A stretch of 64,000 nt of DNA from Acidovorax sp. GW101-3H11 (GCF_001633105.1 NZ_LUKZ01000002.1:230926-294925), one strand, 5' to 3'. Positions 8,657 to 17,819 are shown, numbered from the stretch's first letter. Notes: a model not told the origin generated them from the sequence alone. Translations and numbers: made by a program.

Positions 8657-9496
8657 ATGTCCTACATCCTTGATGCGCTGCGGCGCGCGGAAGCCGAACG
8701 GGGGCGGGGCGGCGTGCCCGGGCTGCATTCGCAGGCGGTGCCGGTGCCCGGTGCGGCGCCGGTGGCCGAGCGGACCGCCGCTTCGCCCTGGCTCATGGCC
8801 AGCGCCGGGGTGGCCGTGGCGGCCGTGGCCGTGGTGGGCACCTGGTGGGTGATGCAGCGCCCAGCCCCTGCGCCGGTGGTGGTGGCTGCGGCCCCCGCTC
8901 CCGCACCCGCACCCGCACCCGCAGCGGTGCCTGCAGCGCCCCAGCCTGCCCCGGTGGCCATCGCCCCCGCACCTGCGGTGGAGGCCCCTGCGCCCGAACC
9001 GCGCCCTGCCGAAAAACGCAGCGCGGCCCCACCGCCGCGCGAAAAAGCTGCGCCCCCCGCGCCCGCGTCCGCGCCCCCCGCGCCCGCGACCCGGGGCGCC
9101 GAGCCGCCTGCGCCGCCCGCCCGCTCCCGTGCCGAGCCCACCCGCGATCTTGCCCGCGACCCTGCCCGTGATGTGGCCCGCGATCCCGCGCGTGGGGTGG
9201 TTCCGCCCCGGGCGCCCGAGCCCGCCGCCGTGGCCGCTGCACCCGCGCCCACCACGGCCACCGGCACGGTGTTCGCCCAGGGCGACCTGCCCGAGGCCGT
9301 GCGCGCGCAGCTGCCCTCGCTCAAGATTTCGGGCGTCACCTACTCGGCCAATCCGGCGTACCGCATGGCCATCGTCAACGGCCAGGTGCTGCACGAGGGC
9401 GACCCGGTCGGCCCGGGGCTGTTGCTGGAGAAGATCGAGCCCGGGCGCACCATCTGGTCGTTCAAGGGCTACCGCTACGGGCTGGCGTCGCAGTAG
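8657..9496 (+). CDS. gspB: GspB-like type II secretion assembly protein
   Basis: A 279-residue protein that opens with MSYILDALRRAEAER, the usual GspB/ExeB start. It has one membrane helix at about 43-66, a long Pro/Ala-rich periplasmic linker (about 66-195, including PAPAPA repeats encoded by a CCCGCA run near 8911-8935), and a conserved C-terminal domain (LKISGVTYSANPAYRMAIVN onwards) ending in the WSFKGYRYGL region. It starts 5 bases after gspA, so the two are translationally linked, and it presumably acts with GspA at the inner membrane. Confidence 0.82.
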   Translation: MSYILDALRRAEAERGRGGVPGLHSQAVPVPGAAPVAERTAASPWLMASAGVAVAAVAVVGTWWVMQRPAPAPVVVAAAPAPAPAPAPAAVPAAPQPAPVAIAPAPAVEAPAPEPRPAEKRSAAPPPREKAAPPAPASAPPAPATRGAEPPAPPARSRAEPTRDLARDPARDVARDPARGVVPPRAPEPAAVAAAPAPTTATGTVFAQGDLPEAVRAQLPSLKISGVTYSANPAYRMAIVNGQVLHEGDPVGPGLLLEKIEPGRTIWSFKGYRYGLASQ

Positions 9497-9529
9497 CCTG
9501 TTGGGGTGTCAATGGGGCCGGATTTCTGA

Positions 9530-9586
9530 AGAAAAAACGGCCTCTGCGCGCGATGGATATACCTTTTAAGCTATATATTTAATAGC
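9530..9586 (+). repeat. Dispersed 55-60 base repeat, copy a
   Basis: The copy follows gspB. It shows the family layout: an AAAAAACGGCC start, a GCGCGCGATGG middle and a GCTATATATTTAATAGC hairpin-like right end. It sits in the convergent gap between gspB and the minus-strand binding-protein gene. Confidence 0.7.
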
Positions 9587-9630
9587 ATTCATGCCTGCGC
9601 CATCGGGGCGCCGCGTCCGCGCCCGCCAGG

Positions 9631-10833
9631 TCAGCGGATAAAGCGCCCGTCGCGCCCCACCAGCGTCAGCTCCACAAAACGCGAGGCATTGCGCTCGGGC
9701 GCACTGGCGCTGATCTCGAAGCCGCCCAGGTCCCATTTCTTGAGGTTCCAGGTCGCGTCGATGAAGGCGGCGCGCGTGGGGTTGCGGCCTGCGCGCTGCA
9801 GGGCTTCGGCAAACACGCGGGCGTTGATGTAACCCTCCAGCGCCAGGTGCGAGGGCTCGGCCGTGGCGCCCGAGGCCTTCCAGGCCGCCTGGAACTCGCG
9901 CACCACGGGCATCACCACGTTGGAGGGCAGGGGCACCACCTGCGAGATCGCCATGCCCGTGGCGTCGGCGCCCAGGGCCTTGACGGTGGCGGGCGTGCCC
10001 ATCACCGACAGCGCATACAGCGTCACGCCGCGCTTGAGCGCCCGGAACGCCTTCACAAACTCCAGCGTGGGCTTGCCCGCCAGGCCGATCACGATGGCCT
10101 CCAGGTTGCCGCCCGCCAGCTTGGCGGCGGCGCTGCCCGCGTCCGAGGCATTGCTCTCCACCGTTACGGTCAGGGCCTCGGGCAGCTTGAGCCGGTCCAT
10201 GGACTGCTTGGCCGCGCTGAACACCTCTTTGCCGAACGCGTTGTTCTGGTAGACGATGCCGATGCGCTGGATGCCGATGGTGGACAGGTGCTGCACCAGC
10301 TTCTCGGCCTCGTCGGCATAGCTGGCGCGGATGTTGAACACACTGCGCGCCTTGGTGCGGCTGAGCTGCGCGCCGGTGAAGGGCGCAAAAAACGGGATGC
10401 CGCTCTCGACCACCTTGGGCAGCATCGCGTCGATCATGGGCGTGCCCATGCAGTTGAACAGTGCAAAGGTGGCCGGGTCGGCCAGGAACTGCTCCACATT
10501 GGCCAGCGCCTTGGGCACGTCGTAGGTGTCGTCCAGCGTGGTCAGTTCAATGGCCTTGCCATGCACGCCGCCGCGCGCATTGAGGGCCGCAAACGCTGCC
10601 TTGGCACCCTGGTGCATGGCCGAGCCCAGGTCGCCCAGCGGGCCGGTGAGGGCGGTGGACTGCGCAATCTTGATCGCGCCGTCCTGCGCCCGGGCGCGCC
10701 CGGGCATGCCCGCCAGCCCCACCCAGGGCAGGGCGGCCACGGCGGCCAGGGCCTGGCGCCGCCCCAGCCCACGGGGTTGTGCGGCATGGGCGTGCACGGC
10801 ATCGTCCGGCGCGGTGGATCGGTGTTGGTTCAT
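9631..10833 (-). CDS. LivK-like ABC transporter substrate-binding protein (solo)
   Basis: A 400-residue periplasmic binding protein of the LivK type. The N-terminus has GRRQALAAVAALPWVGLAG followed by an AxA-type cleavage site; an arginine pair before the hydrophobic run hints at, but does not prove, Tat export. The mature part starts IKIAQSTALTGPLGDLG, a type I binding-fold hallmark. No permease or ATPase accompanies it. It is divergent from the Crp/Fnr-like regulator and shares an operator-like palindrome with the liv-type operon, so it may feed that transporter or act as a ligand sensor. Confidence 0.85.
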   Translation of the reverse strand: MNQHRSTAPDDAVHAHAAQPRGLGRRQALAAVAALPWVGLAGMPGRARAQDGAIKIAQSTALTGPLGDLGSAMHQGAKAAFAALNARGGVHGKAIELTTLDDTYDVPKALANVEQFLADPATFALFNCMGTPMIDAMLPKVVESGIPFFAPFTGAQLSRTKARSVFNIRASYADEAEKLVQHLSTIGIQRIGIVYQNNAFGKEVFSAAKQSMDRLKLPEALTVTVESNASDAGSAAAKLAGGNLEAIVIGLAGKPTLEFVKAFRALKRGVTLYALSVMGTPATVKALGADATGMAISQVVPLPSNVVMPVVREFQAAWKASGATAEPSHLALEGYINARVFAEALQRAGRNPTRAAFIDATWNLKKWDLGGFEISASAPERNASRFVELTLVGRDGRFIR

Positions 10834-10928
10834 GGTGTTGTCTCCTCGGTAGCCCCGGCCTCGCGAAGACCTTGCACAGGTTCCAGGGCCGGGGGAGGCG
10901 CCATCATCCGGTGGAGATTGGCATTTTT

Positions 10929-10946
10929 TTGTCTTTCTGACGACAA
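10929..10946. promoter_or_regulatory. Putative operator, TTGTC-N8-GACAA (site 2)
   Basis: The second copy of the palindrome lies about 96 bases upstream of the solo binding-protein gene and about 52 bases upstream of the Crp/Fnr-like gene. It differs from site 1 at only three of 22 bases, while the surrounding DNA is unrelated. The position in front of the regulator's own gene suggests autoregulation. Confidence 0.55.
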
Positions 10947-10997
10947 TTCAGATCAGGATTTCCCGTATCCCCCGACCCCACCGACCGGACCGCGCCC

Positions 10998-11732
10998 ATG
11001 GACTCCCGCATCAACCAGGACCTGTCGCTGCACCAGCGCCGCCGCTCCCCCACCGCCGACGAACTGCGCGGCATCCCGTGGCTGGACCAGTTGCAGCCCG
11101 CCGAGCGCGAACGCGCCGTGGCCTCGCTGCTGGTGGGCGATGCCCAGCCGGGCGACTACGTGTGCCGGGTGGGGCGCCCCGTGACCTACTGGTTTGGGGT
11201 GGTGGAGGGCCTGCTCAAGATGAGCAGCGACGACGCGCAGGGCCAGACCATGACCTATGCCGGCCTGCCCCCGGGTGGCTGGTTTGGCGAGGGCACGACC
11301 ATCAAGCGCGAGCCCTACCGCTACAACATCCAGGCGCTGCGCAAGAGCATCGTGGCGGGCCTGCCCATCGACACCTTCCACTGGCTGCTGGACCACTCCA
11401 TCGGCTTCAACCGGTTTGTGATGAACCAGCTCAACGAGCGCCTGGGCCAGTTCATCGCCGCGCGCGAGATCGACCGGCTGAACAACCCCGATGTGCGCGT
11501 GGCGCGCAGCCTCGCGTCGCTGTTCAACCCGGTGCTGTACCCGGGCGTGGGCGAGGTGCTGCGCATCACGCAGCAGGAGCTGGCCTACCTGGTGGGGCTG
11601 TCGCGCCAGCGCGTGAACGAGGCACTGGCCGCGCTGGAAGCGCAGGGCGCGATCCGCATCGAATACGGCGGCCTCAGGGTGCTGGACCTGGCGGCGCTGC
11701 GGTCGAGCATCTTCCAGTTCAAGGGGGGCTAG
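10998..11732 (+). CDS. Crp/Fnr-family transcriptional regulator
   Basis: A 244-residue regulator with an N-terminal cyclic-nucleotide-binding-like beta roll (about 30-130; GDYVCRVGRPVTYWFGVVEG) and a C-terminal winged helix (ITQQELAYLVGLSRQRVNEA). No Fnr-type N-terminal cysteine cluster is present, so an Fe-S oxygen sensor is unlikely; the effector is unknown. It is divergent from a LivK-like gene with a palindromic site in between, and the same site recurs before the liv/acyl-CoA ligase operon, so it probably controls both. Confidence 0.88.
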   Translation: MDSRINQDLSLHQRRRSPTADELRGIPWLDQLQPAERERAVASLLVGDAQPGDYVCRVGRPVTYWFGVVEGLLKMSSDDAQGQTMTYAGLPPGGWFGEGTTIKREPYRYNIQALRKSIVAGLPIDTFHWLLDHSIGFNRFVMNQLNERLGQFIAAREIDRLNNPDVRVARSLASLFNPVLYPGVGEVLRITQQELAYLVGLSRQRVNEALAALEAQGAIRIEYGGLRVLDLAALRSSIFQFKGG

Positions 11733-11765
11733 GAGCCTGTTCTAGGCTGCTGCCCCCGGTGGCGC

Positions 11766-13496
11766 TCAGCGCGGCAGCGACGGCAGCTTGCCGCGCGGCT
11801 TCAGCGCCGGTGCGCGCGGGGGCGCGCTGCGAAAGGCCGGGGCGGGCACGGGGGTCGGGGCGGCCAGCGGGGCGGCCATGGGGTTGCCCGTGCCCCAGCT
11901 GTCATCGCTACCGCCATCGCTGCGCGACAGGCGGAAGGTGCCCACCATCTGCGTGAGGCGCCCGGCCTGGTCCTTGAGGCTGTCGGCGGCGGCGGCGCCT
12001 TCTTCCACCAGCGCGGCGTTCTGCTGCGTCATTTCTTCCAGCGCGCCCACCGACTGGCTCACATGGCCGATGCGCTGGCTCTGCTCCTGCGTGGCGGCGG
12101 TGATCTCGCCCATGATGTCGGACACACGGCGCACCGACAGCACCAGCTCCTCGATGGTCTTGCCCGCGTGGTTCACCAGGGTGCTGCCTTCCTGCACCTG
12201 ATCCACGCTGGTGCCGATGAGCGCCTTGATCTCGCGCGCAGCGTTGGCCGAGCGGCCGGCCAGGTTGCGCACCTCGCCCGCCACCACCGCAAAGCCCCGG
12301 CCCTGCTCGCCCGCGCGGGCGGCTTCCACGGCGGCGTTCAGCGCCAGGATGTTGGTCTGGAACGCGATGCCGTCGATCACGCTGATGATGTCGGCGATCT
12401 TGCGCGAGCTGGCGCTGATGGTGTCCATGGTGCGCACCACCTGGCCCACCACCTCGCCGCCGCGTGTGGCGGCATCGGATGCGGTGGACGCGAGCTGGTT
12501 GGCCTGGCGGGCCGAGTCGGCGCTTTGCGACACGGTGCCGGTCAGCTCCACCAGCGAGCTGGCGGCGCTTTGCAGGTTGTGCGAGGTCTGTTCGGTGCGC
12601 TGGCTCAGGTCCAGGTTGCCCGAGGCCACCTCGGAGCTGGCCACCAGGATGGAGTCGGCCGTCTGGCCGATCTCGCCCACCAGGGTGCGCAGGCGCTCCT
12701 GCATGGCGGCAATGGCTTCGAGCAGGCGGCCGGTTTCGTCATGGATGCGTACTTCGACCTGCGAGGTGAGGTCGCCACGCGCAATGCGTTCGGCCACCAC
12801 CACGGCGCGACCGATGGGCGCGGTGATGCTGGTGGTGATGCGCCACGCAATCAGCGCGCCCAGGCCAATGGCCAGCGCCACCAGCAGGCCGCCCACCAGG
12901 CGGGCGTTGCCCTGGGTCTGCGCGCTGGAGGCGGCGGCTTCGGCGTTCAGGCTGTTCTGCAGCGTGATCAGTTCGCGCAGCTTGGCGCGCCAGGCGGTTT
13001 CGCCCGGGGCCACGCGGGTCATCAGCGCCAGCGTGGCGCTCACGGTGTCGCCGTCGTCGGCGGCCTTGATGGCGTTGGCGAGCTCAGGGCGCGCCTTGCG
13101 GCCCAGCTCCTGCACCTCGGCCAGCAGCTTGATCTCGGCAGGGGTAGCACTGTCGGGCGTCAGCAGCGCGGCCAGGGCGGTTTCCTGGGTGGCGTATTCC
13201 TTGAGCGTCTTGTCCACGGCTTCGATCTGCCCGCGTGCCTGTTTGGGGTCGATGTCGTTGAGCATGGCGGCCGAGCGGCTCTGGATGCCGATGGCGCTCA
13301 CGCTCTCCAGCATGCCGTTGACCAGTTTGGCCTTGTTGGCCCCGGTGCCGGTGATCTGTTGCATTTGCCCGTTGACCTGGCTCACCGACAGCTGGCCCAG
13401 GGCCGCCACCGCGATGATGAGCACCAGCATGCAGCCAAAGCCCAGGCTGAGCCGGCTGGAGATCGACAAGGATTTGAGAGAAGCGGCGGCAGGCAT
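11766..13496 (-). CDS. Methyl-accepting chemotaxis protein
   Basis: A 576-residue receptor. TM1 is at about 17-37, a four-helix-type periplasmic sensor follows at 38-196, TM2 is at about 201-219, then a HAMP domain (about 220-275) and a long cytoplasmic coiled coil. The signalling tip ([20 protein letters not shown], about 375-395) is intact and the [12 protein letters not shown] stretch follows. The tail is Pro-rich and lacks an NWETF-type CheR tether. The ATG at 13496 was chosen because the first 50 codons of the longer frame have no family match. The ligand is not predictable. Confidence 0.9.
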   Translation of the reverse strand: MPAAASLKSLSISSRLSLGFGCMLVLIIAVAALGQLSVSQVNGQMQQITGTGANKAKLVNGMLESVSAIGIQSRSAAMLNDIDPKQARGQIEAVDKTLKEYATQETALAALLTPDSATPAEIKLLAEVQELGRKARPELANAIKAADDGDTVSATLALMTRVAPGETAWRAKLRELITLQNSLNAEAAASSAQTQGNARLVGGLLVALAIGLGALIAWRITTSITAPIGRAVVVAERIARGDLTSQVEVRIHDETGRLLEAIAAMQERLRTLVGEIGQTADSILVASSEVASGNLDLSQRTEQTSHNLQSAASSLVELTGTVSQSADSARQANQLASTASDAATRGGEVVGQVVRTMDTISASSRKIADIISVIDGIAFQTNILALNAAVEAARAGEQGRGFAVVAGEVRNLAGRSANAAREIKALIGTSVDQVQEGSTLVNHAGKTIEELVLSVRRVSDIMGEITAATQEQSQRIGHVSQSVGALEEMTQQNAALVEEGAAAADSLKDQAGRLTQMVGTFRLSRSDGGSDDSWGTGNPMAAPLAAPTPVPAPAFRSAPPRAPALKPRGKLPSLPR

Positions 13497-13915
13497 GGAA
13501 GTCCTTGTGTCTCGGTGGGCGTCAGGGGATCGGGGGGAATCAGGTCGGCACGAATCAACCCGTGCGCAGGGACCGAAGCAATATCGGTGCCCACAGTGAC
13601 AGGCCGGGCCCTTGCACGTTCGACGCAGTGTAGGCAGAAATCTCAAAATGTGTCATGAGCGTTACGGATGGGGACATGCCCGAATTGCATGGCCGGGTTT
13701 GTTACAAATGAGTGGGCGCGTTGTGGCGACTCGGTCGCACCAAAGTGCAACAGGACGTGGGCGCAGAATTTGTATAAAAAATGCCGTTATCGCGCGATGG
13801 GTATGCCTTTGTTGCTATTATTTTTGATGTCACTCCAAAGCCCTTCGGGTTTGCCCCGGGGGGCGACGGCCGCAGGGCGATCAGGTATAAACCTGTAACA
13901 GTTGCGAGGTCTTTT
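13497..13915. other. Divergent intergenic region (419 bases)
   Basis: The region separates the chemotaxis receptor (minus) from the DUF4394 lipoprotein (plus). It contains one copy of the dispersed repeat at 13774-13830. No open frame with family character was seen, and no promoter could be assigned with confidence. Confidence 0.5.
13774..13830 (+). repeat. Dispersed 55-60 base repeat, copy b
   Basis: The copy reads AAAAAATGCCGTTATCGCGC, then ATGGGTATGCCTTTG, then GCTATTATTTTTGATG. It lies about 85 bases upstream of the DUF4394 gene, so unlike most copies it is on the promoter side of its neighbours. Confidence 0.7.
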
Positions 13916-14812
13916 ATGCATCCCACTTTTTGTTCTTCGGCGCTGCGCGCCGTCCCAGCGGCCGTGGTGGTGGCGCTGCTCGCAGGGTGTGCGGCCACGC
14001 CCGCGCCCGACACCGGCCTGCGCGAGGCGGTGGTGGCGGTGACCAGTGCCCACGAGCTCATCACCTTCCATGCGGGCCAGCCTGGCCGCATCCTGGAGCG
14101 GCGCCCGGTCACCGGCCTGCCCGCAGGCGACCGGCTGGTGGGCATCGACTTCCGCGTGGCCAAGGGCGTGCTGTATGCGCTGTCGCAGGCCGGGCGCCTG
14201 TACACGCTCGACATCCCCACGGGGGCGCTGCGCCCGGTGGGGGCTGCGCCAGCGGCACTGCCCCACGTCGGCAGCGTGTTCGGCTTTGACTTCAACCCGG
14301 CGGCCGACCGCATCCGCGTGGTGTCCAACACCGGCCAGAACCTGCGCCTGCACCCCGACACCGGGGCTGCCGTGGACGGCGACCCGGCCGTGGAGGGCGT
14401 GCAGCCCGACCCCGCCCTGCGCTATGCCTGGGCCGACGTGAACGCCCGCCGCAAGCCCGACATCGCGGGCGCCGCCTACACCTACAACCCCAACGACAGC
14501 AAGATCACCACCAACTACGCCATCGACCGTGCGCTGGGCGTGCTGGTCACGCAGGGCTCGCGCGAGGGCACCACGCCCGTGGTCTCGCCCAACACCGGGC
14601 AGCTGCGCACCGTGGGGTCGCTGGGCCTGGGCTCGCTGACCGATGTGGCGTTTGACATTGCCGACGTGGGCAACACCGCCCTGATTGCGGTGCGCACGGC
14701 GGCCGACGGCCAGACCCGCCTGCACCAGGTGGACCTGGCCACCGGCGCCACCCGGCCCCTGGGCCTGGTGGGCGAGGGCACACCGCTGGTGGGCATGGCG
14801 ATCGAGCCATGA
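13916..14812 (+). CDS. DUF4394-containing lipoprotein
   Basis: A 298-residue protein with a lipoprotein signal peptide (lipobox LLAG-C near residue 24). The rest matches the DUF4394 pattern: repeated short motifs such as VGIDFRVAKGVLYALSQAG, GFDFNPAADRIRVVSNTGQN and LTDVAFDI, consistent with a beta-propeller-like fold. The molecular function of DUF4394 is not known to me. Its stop overlaps the next start as ATGA, so it is translationally coupled to the cupredoxin-like gene and, through it, to the GGNEF/EAL gene. Confidence 0.8.
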   Translation: MHPTFCSSALRAVPAAVVVALLAGCAATPAPDTGLREAVVAVTSAHELITFHAGQPGRILERRPVTGLPAGDRLVGIDFRVAKGVLYALSQAGRLYTLDIPTGALRPVGAAPAALPHVGSVFGFDFNPAADRIRVVSNTGQNLRLHPDTGAAVDGDPAVEGVQPDPALRYAWADVNARRKPDIAGAAYTYNPNDSKITTNYAIDRALGVLVTQGSREGTTPVVSPNTGQLRTVGSLGLGSLTDVAFDIADVGNTALIAVRTAADGQTRLHQVDLATGATRPLGLVGEGTPLVGMAIEP

Positions 14813-15459
14813 CCTCTGGCGGCGCCCGTCCTATCAGCTGCCTTGGCCGCACTGGCCGCGCGCTGCTGTGCGCGGGGGCGCTGGCGGGCGGGGGCTGGGC
14901 CGCCCAGGCGGGCCCTGTGCAGGTGGAGGTGGCCGATGCGGCGGGCAAGCCGCTGGCCGACGCCGTGGTGTTTCTCGATTCGGCCGATGCGCGCAAGCTG
15001 GCCCGGCCGCTGGCGGGTGTGGAAATGGCGCAGGAGAAGCGGCAGTTTGTGCCTGGGGTGCTGGTGGTGACCGCTGGCACCGAGGTGCTGTTCCCCAACC
15101 GCGACACGGTGCGGCACCATGTGTATTCGTTCTCGCCTGCCAAGAAGTTCGAACTCAAGCTCTACACCGGCACCCCCTCCAACCCGGTGCTGTTCGACAA
15201 GACCGGCGTGGTCGCGCTGGGCTGCAACATCCACGACCAGATGGTGGGCTGGATCCTGGTGCTCGACACCCCCTATTACGCACGCAGTGCGGCCGCCACC
15301 GGCCGGGTGCTGCTCGACAACGTGCCGCCCGGCACCTACACACTGCGCACCTGGCACACCCGGATGCCCGTGGGCGCCCCCGCGCAGGAGCAGGCGCTGA
15401 CGGTGCCCGCCACCGGCACCGCCACGGCCTCGGTGCGCCTGACGGGGTTGCAGCCTTGA
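14809..15459 (+). CDS. Cupredoxin-like periplasmic protein ('methylamine utilization' family)
   Basis: A 216-residue exported protein with a Sec signal peptide (cleavage near AAQAG, about residue 34). The fold looks like a plastocyanin-type domain: VTAGTEVLFPNRDTVRHHVYSF carries the first histidines and VALGCNIHDQMVGWILV supplies Cys, His and Met, the usual type 1 copper ligand set. The family is often labelled methylamine utilization, but no mau genes are here. Start and stop overlap both neighbours (ATGA before, TTGA after), tying it to the membrane c-di-GMP protein. Confidence 0.8.
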   Translation: MTSGGARPISCLGRTGRALLCAGALAGGGWAAQAGPVQVEVADAAGKPLADAVVFLDSADARKLARPLAGVEMAQEKRQFVPGVLVVTAGTEVLFPNRDTVRHHVYSFSPAKKFELKLYTGTPSNPVLFDKTGVVALGCNIHDQMVGWILVLDTPYYARSAAATGRVLLDNVPPGTYTLRTWHTRMPVGAPAQEQALTVPATGTATASVRLTGLQP

Positions 15460-17819
15460 CGCGGCTGCGCCTGGCCCGGCGCAGCCTGATCCTGCGGCTG
15501 GTGGGGTTGTCGCTGCTGCTGCTGCTCATCGTGCAGGCGGCTGGGTTTGCCGTGGTGCGGGCCTCCATCGACCGCAATGCACGCGCCCAGATCGCGCGCG
15601 CGCTGGACCTGGACGAAAACATCTGGCGCCGCCTGCTGGAGCAGAACGCCGAGCGCCTGCGCCAGGGCTCGGCGCTGCTGGCGGCCGACTACGGCTTCCG
15701 GTCAGCGGTCAACTCGGGGGACGAGGACACCATCCAGTCGGTGCTGGAGAACCACGGCAGCCGCATCGGCGCGGCCATGACGGCCCTGCTGGGCACCGAC
15801 CTGGCCCTGCGCTCCGTCAGCCTGGCCGATGGCATGGAACAGTTTCCCGCCACGCTGGAGCAAGTGGTGCCCCGCCTCGCGCAGCAGCCGCAGGGCAGCC
15901 AGGTTGCGGTGATGGACGGCGTGCCTTACCAGTTTGTGATGGTGCCCATGCGCGCGCCGGTGGTCATCGGCTGGGTGCTGATGGGTTTTCGCATCGACCA
16001 GTCGCGTGCCGACGAAATGCGGCAGCTCCTGTCGGTGCATGTGGCCCTGATGGTCAAGGCCCCCGGGGGCGTGATGACCCTGCCGGTCAGCACCTTGCCT
16101 GCGGATGCGCAGGCCTTGCTGCTGGGCAGCGGTGGTGCGTCGGGCGAGCTACAGACCGCCGAAGGGACCTTGCTGGCACGCTCCACACCGCTCGACAGCG
16201 TGGGCGGCGAGGTGCATTCGCTGCTGCTGCGCTCGGTGGACGAGGTGGTGGCCCCCTACCGCCAGCTGCAGGTGCTGCTGGCCATCATCACCGTGGCGGG
16301 TGTGCTGCTGTTTGCGGTGGGCACCGGGCTGGTGGCGCAGCGGCTCACCACGCCCCTGCGTTCGCTGCTGGCGGCCACGCAGCGCCTGTCGCGCGGCGAA
16401 TACGACGTGCCGCTGGAGCACACCGGCCGCATGGACGAGATCGGCAATCTGGCGCGCTCGTTTGACCACATGCGCGTGGACATCGCGGCGCAGCAAACCG
16501 AAATCCGCCGCCTGGCCTACTGGGACCGCCTGACCGGTCTGCCCAACCGGGAGCGTTTCCGCGAAGCCGTGGTGCGGGCCCTGGCGGGCCATCCCGAGCA
16601 CCCGGGCCGTGCAGGGCATGCCAACACGCCCCAGCCGGTGGCGGTGCTCACCCTCGACCTGGACCGCTTCAAGCACGTGAACGACGTGCTGGGCTATGCC
16701 TTTGGCGACCGCCTGCTGCAGGCCGTGGCCGGGCGTCTGAGCCTGCAGGTGCGTTCGCCCGAGGACATGGTGGCGCGCCTGGGCGGCAACGAGTTCGCCA
16801 TCCTGCTGCTGAATGCAGACGCCGCCGCCGCGCACGACATCGCCCAGCGCATCAACCAGTCGTTCGAAGAGCCGCTGGCGTTAGAGGACCAGACAGTGGA
16901 CCTGAGCGCGGGCATCGGCTTTGCCTGCTGGCCGGGCGATGCAGACGATGCCGACACCCTGCTCAGCCGCTCGGAAATCGCCATGTATGCGGCCAAGCGC
17001 AAGCTCAGCGGGGCGCTGCAGTACGACGCCGCGTTCGACTCCACCAGCGCGCAGACCCTGTCGCTGCTGACTGAGCTGCGCCATGCGGTGGAGCACCACG
17101 AGCTGCGCCTGTACCTGCAGCCCAAGGTGCCGCTGCATGGCCAGGCGGGCATGGCGGCCGAGGCGCTGGTGCGCTGGCAGCACCCGCAGCGCGGGCTGGT
17201 GCCGCCCATGCAGTTCATCCCGTTTGCCGAGCAGACCGGGTTTGTGCGCCAGCTCACGCTGTGGATGTTTGAGGAGGTGGCGCGGCTGCTGGCCGACCCG
17301 CGCACGCGGGGCCTGCCGCTCAGAGTGTCGGTCAACCTCTCGACCCGCGACCTGCTCGACCCGGAGCTGAGCAACCGGCTGGCCGACATCCTGGCGCGCC
17401 ACGGCGTGGCGGCCAGTGCGTTCTGCCTGGAGATCACAGAGAGCGCGATCATGGACGACCCGCAGCGCGCCGAAGCCATGCTCAACCGCTTGTCCGAGCA
17501 GGGCTTCAAGCTGTCGATTGACGACTTTGGCACCGGCTACTCGTCGCTGGCCTACCTAAAGCGCCTGCCGGTGGATGAACTCAAGATCGACAAGTCCTTT
17601 GTGATGGGCATGGAAACGGGCGAAGACGACGCGATGATCGTGCGCTCCACCATCGACCTGGCGCACAACCTGGGGCTCACGGTGGTGGCCGAAGGCGTGG
17701 AGACCGCCGCCATCCTGGAGCAGCTGCGCACCCTGGCCTGCGATGAGGCGCAGGGCTACCACATCACGCGGCCCCTGCCGGTCGAGGACTTCCTGGCCTG
17801 GCAGGCGCGCCAGGGGTAG
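15456..17819 (+). CDS. Membrane sensor with HAMP, GGNEF (degenerate) and EAL domains
   Basis: A 787-residue protein starting at a TTG that overlaps the previous stop. TM1 lies at about 12-34, a periplasmic sensor domain at about 35-265, TM2 at about 270-292, then HAMP. The GGDEF domain reads GGNEF at about 442-446, with Asn replacing the catalytic Asp/Glu, and has no RxxD inhibition site in register, so cyclase activity is doubtful. The EAL domain is intact (EALVRW near 568, DDFGTGYSSL, the VVAEGVET glutamate), so c-di-GMP hydrolysis is likely. Coupling to a cupredoxin-like protein suggests a periplasmic redox or copper input. Confidence 0.9.
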   Translation: MTRLRLARRSLILRLVGLSLLLLLIVQAAGFAVVRASIDRNARAQIARALDLDENIWRRLLEQNAERLRQGSALLAADYGFRSAVNSGDEDTIQSVLENHGSRIGAAMTALLGTDLALRSVSLADGMEQFPATLEQVVPRLAQQPQGSQVAVMDGVPYQFVMVPMRAPVVIGWVLMGFRIDQSRADEMRQLLSVHVALMVKAPGGVMTLPVSTLPADAQALLLGSGGASGELQTAEGTLLARSTPLDSVGGEVHSLLLRSVDEVVAPYRQLQVLLAIITVAGVLLFAVGTGLVAQRLTTPLRSLLAATQRLSRGEYDVPLEHTGRMDEIGNLARSFDHMRVDIAAQQTEIRRLAYWDRLTGLPNRERFREAVVRALAGHPEHPGRAGHANTPQPVAVLTLDLDRFKHVNDVLGYAFGDRLLQAVAGRLSLQVRSPEDMVARLGGNEFAILLLNADAAAAHDIAQRINQSFEEPLALEDQTVDLSAGIGFACWPGDADDADTLLSRSEIAMYAAKRKLSGALQYDAAFDSTSAQTLSLLTELRHAVEHHELRLYLQPKVPLHGQAGMAAEALVRWQHPQRGLVPPMQFIPFAEQTGFVRQLTLWMFEEVARLLADPRTRGLPLRVSVNLSTRDLLDPELSNRLADILARHGVAASAFCLEITESAIMDDPQRAEAMLNRLSEQGFKLSIDDFGTGYSSLAYLKRLPVDELKIDKSFVMGMETGEDDAMIVRSTIDLAHNLGLTVVAEGVETAAILEQLRTLACDEAQGYHITRPLPVEDFLAWQARQG

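Noticed and set aside
8880..9200. Simple CCCGCA-type repeats that could suggest a CRISPR or satellite array
   Set aside because: The units are only six bases, have no spacers, and encode the Pro/Ala linker of GspB.
10998..11732. Fnr-like oxygen sensor
   Set aside because: The N-terminal cysteine cluster needed for an iron-sulfur centre is absent.
14809..15459. Literal role in methylamine use
   Set aside because: The family label is historical. No mau or quinone cofactor genes are present, and the gene is coupled to a c-di-GMP protein instead.
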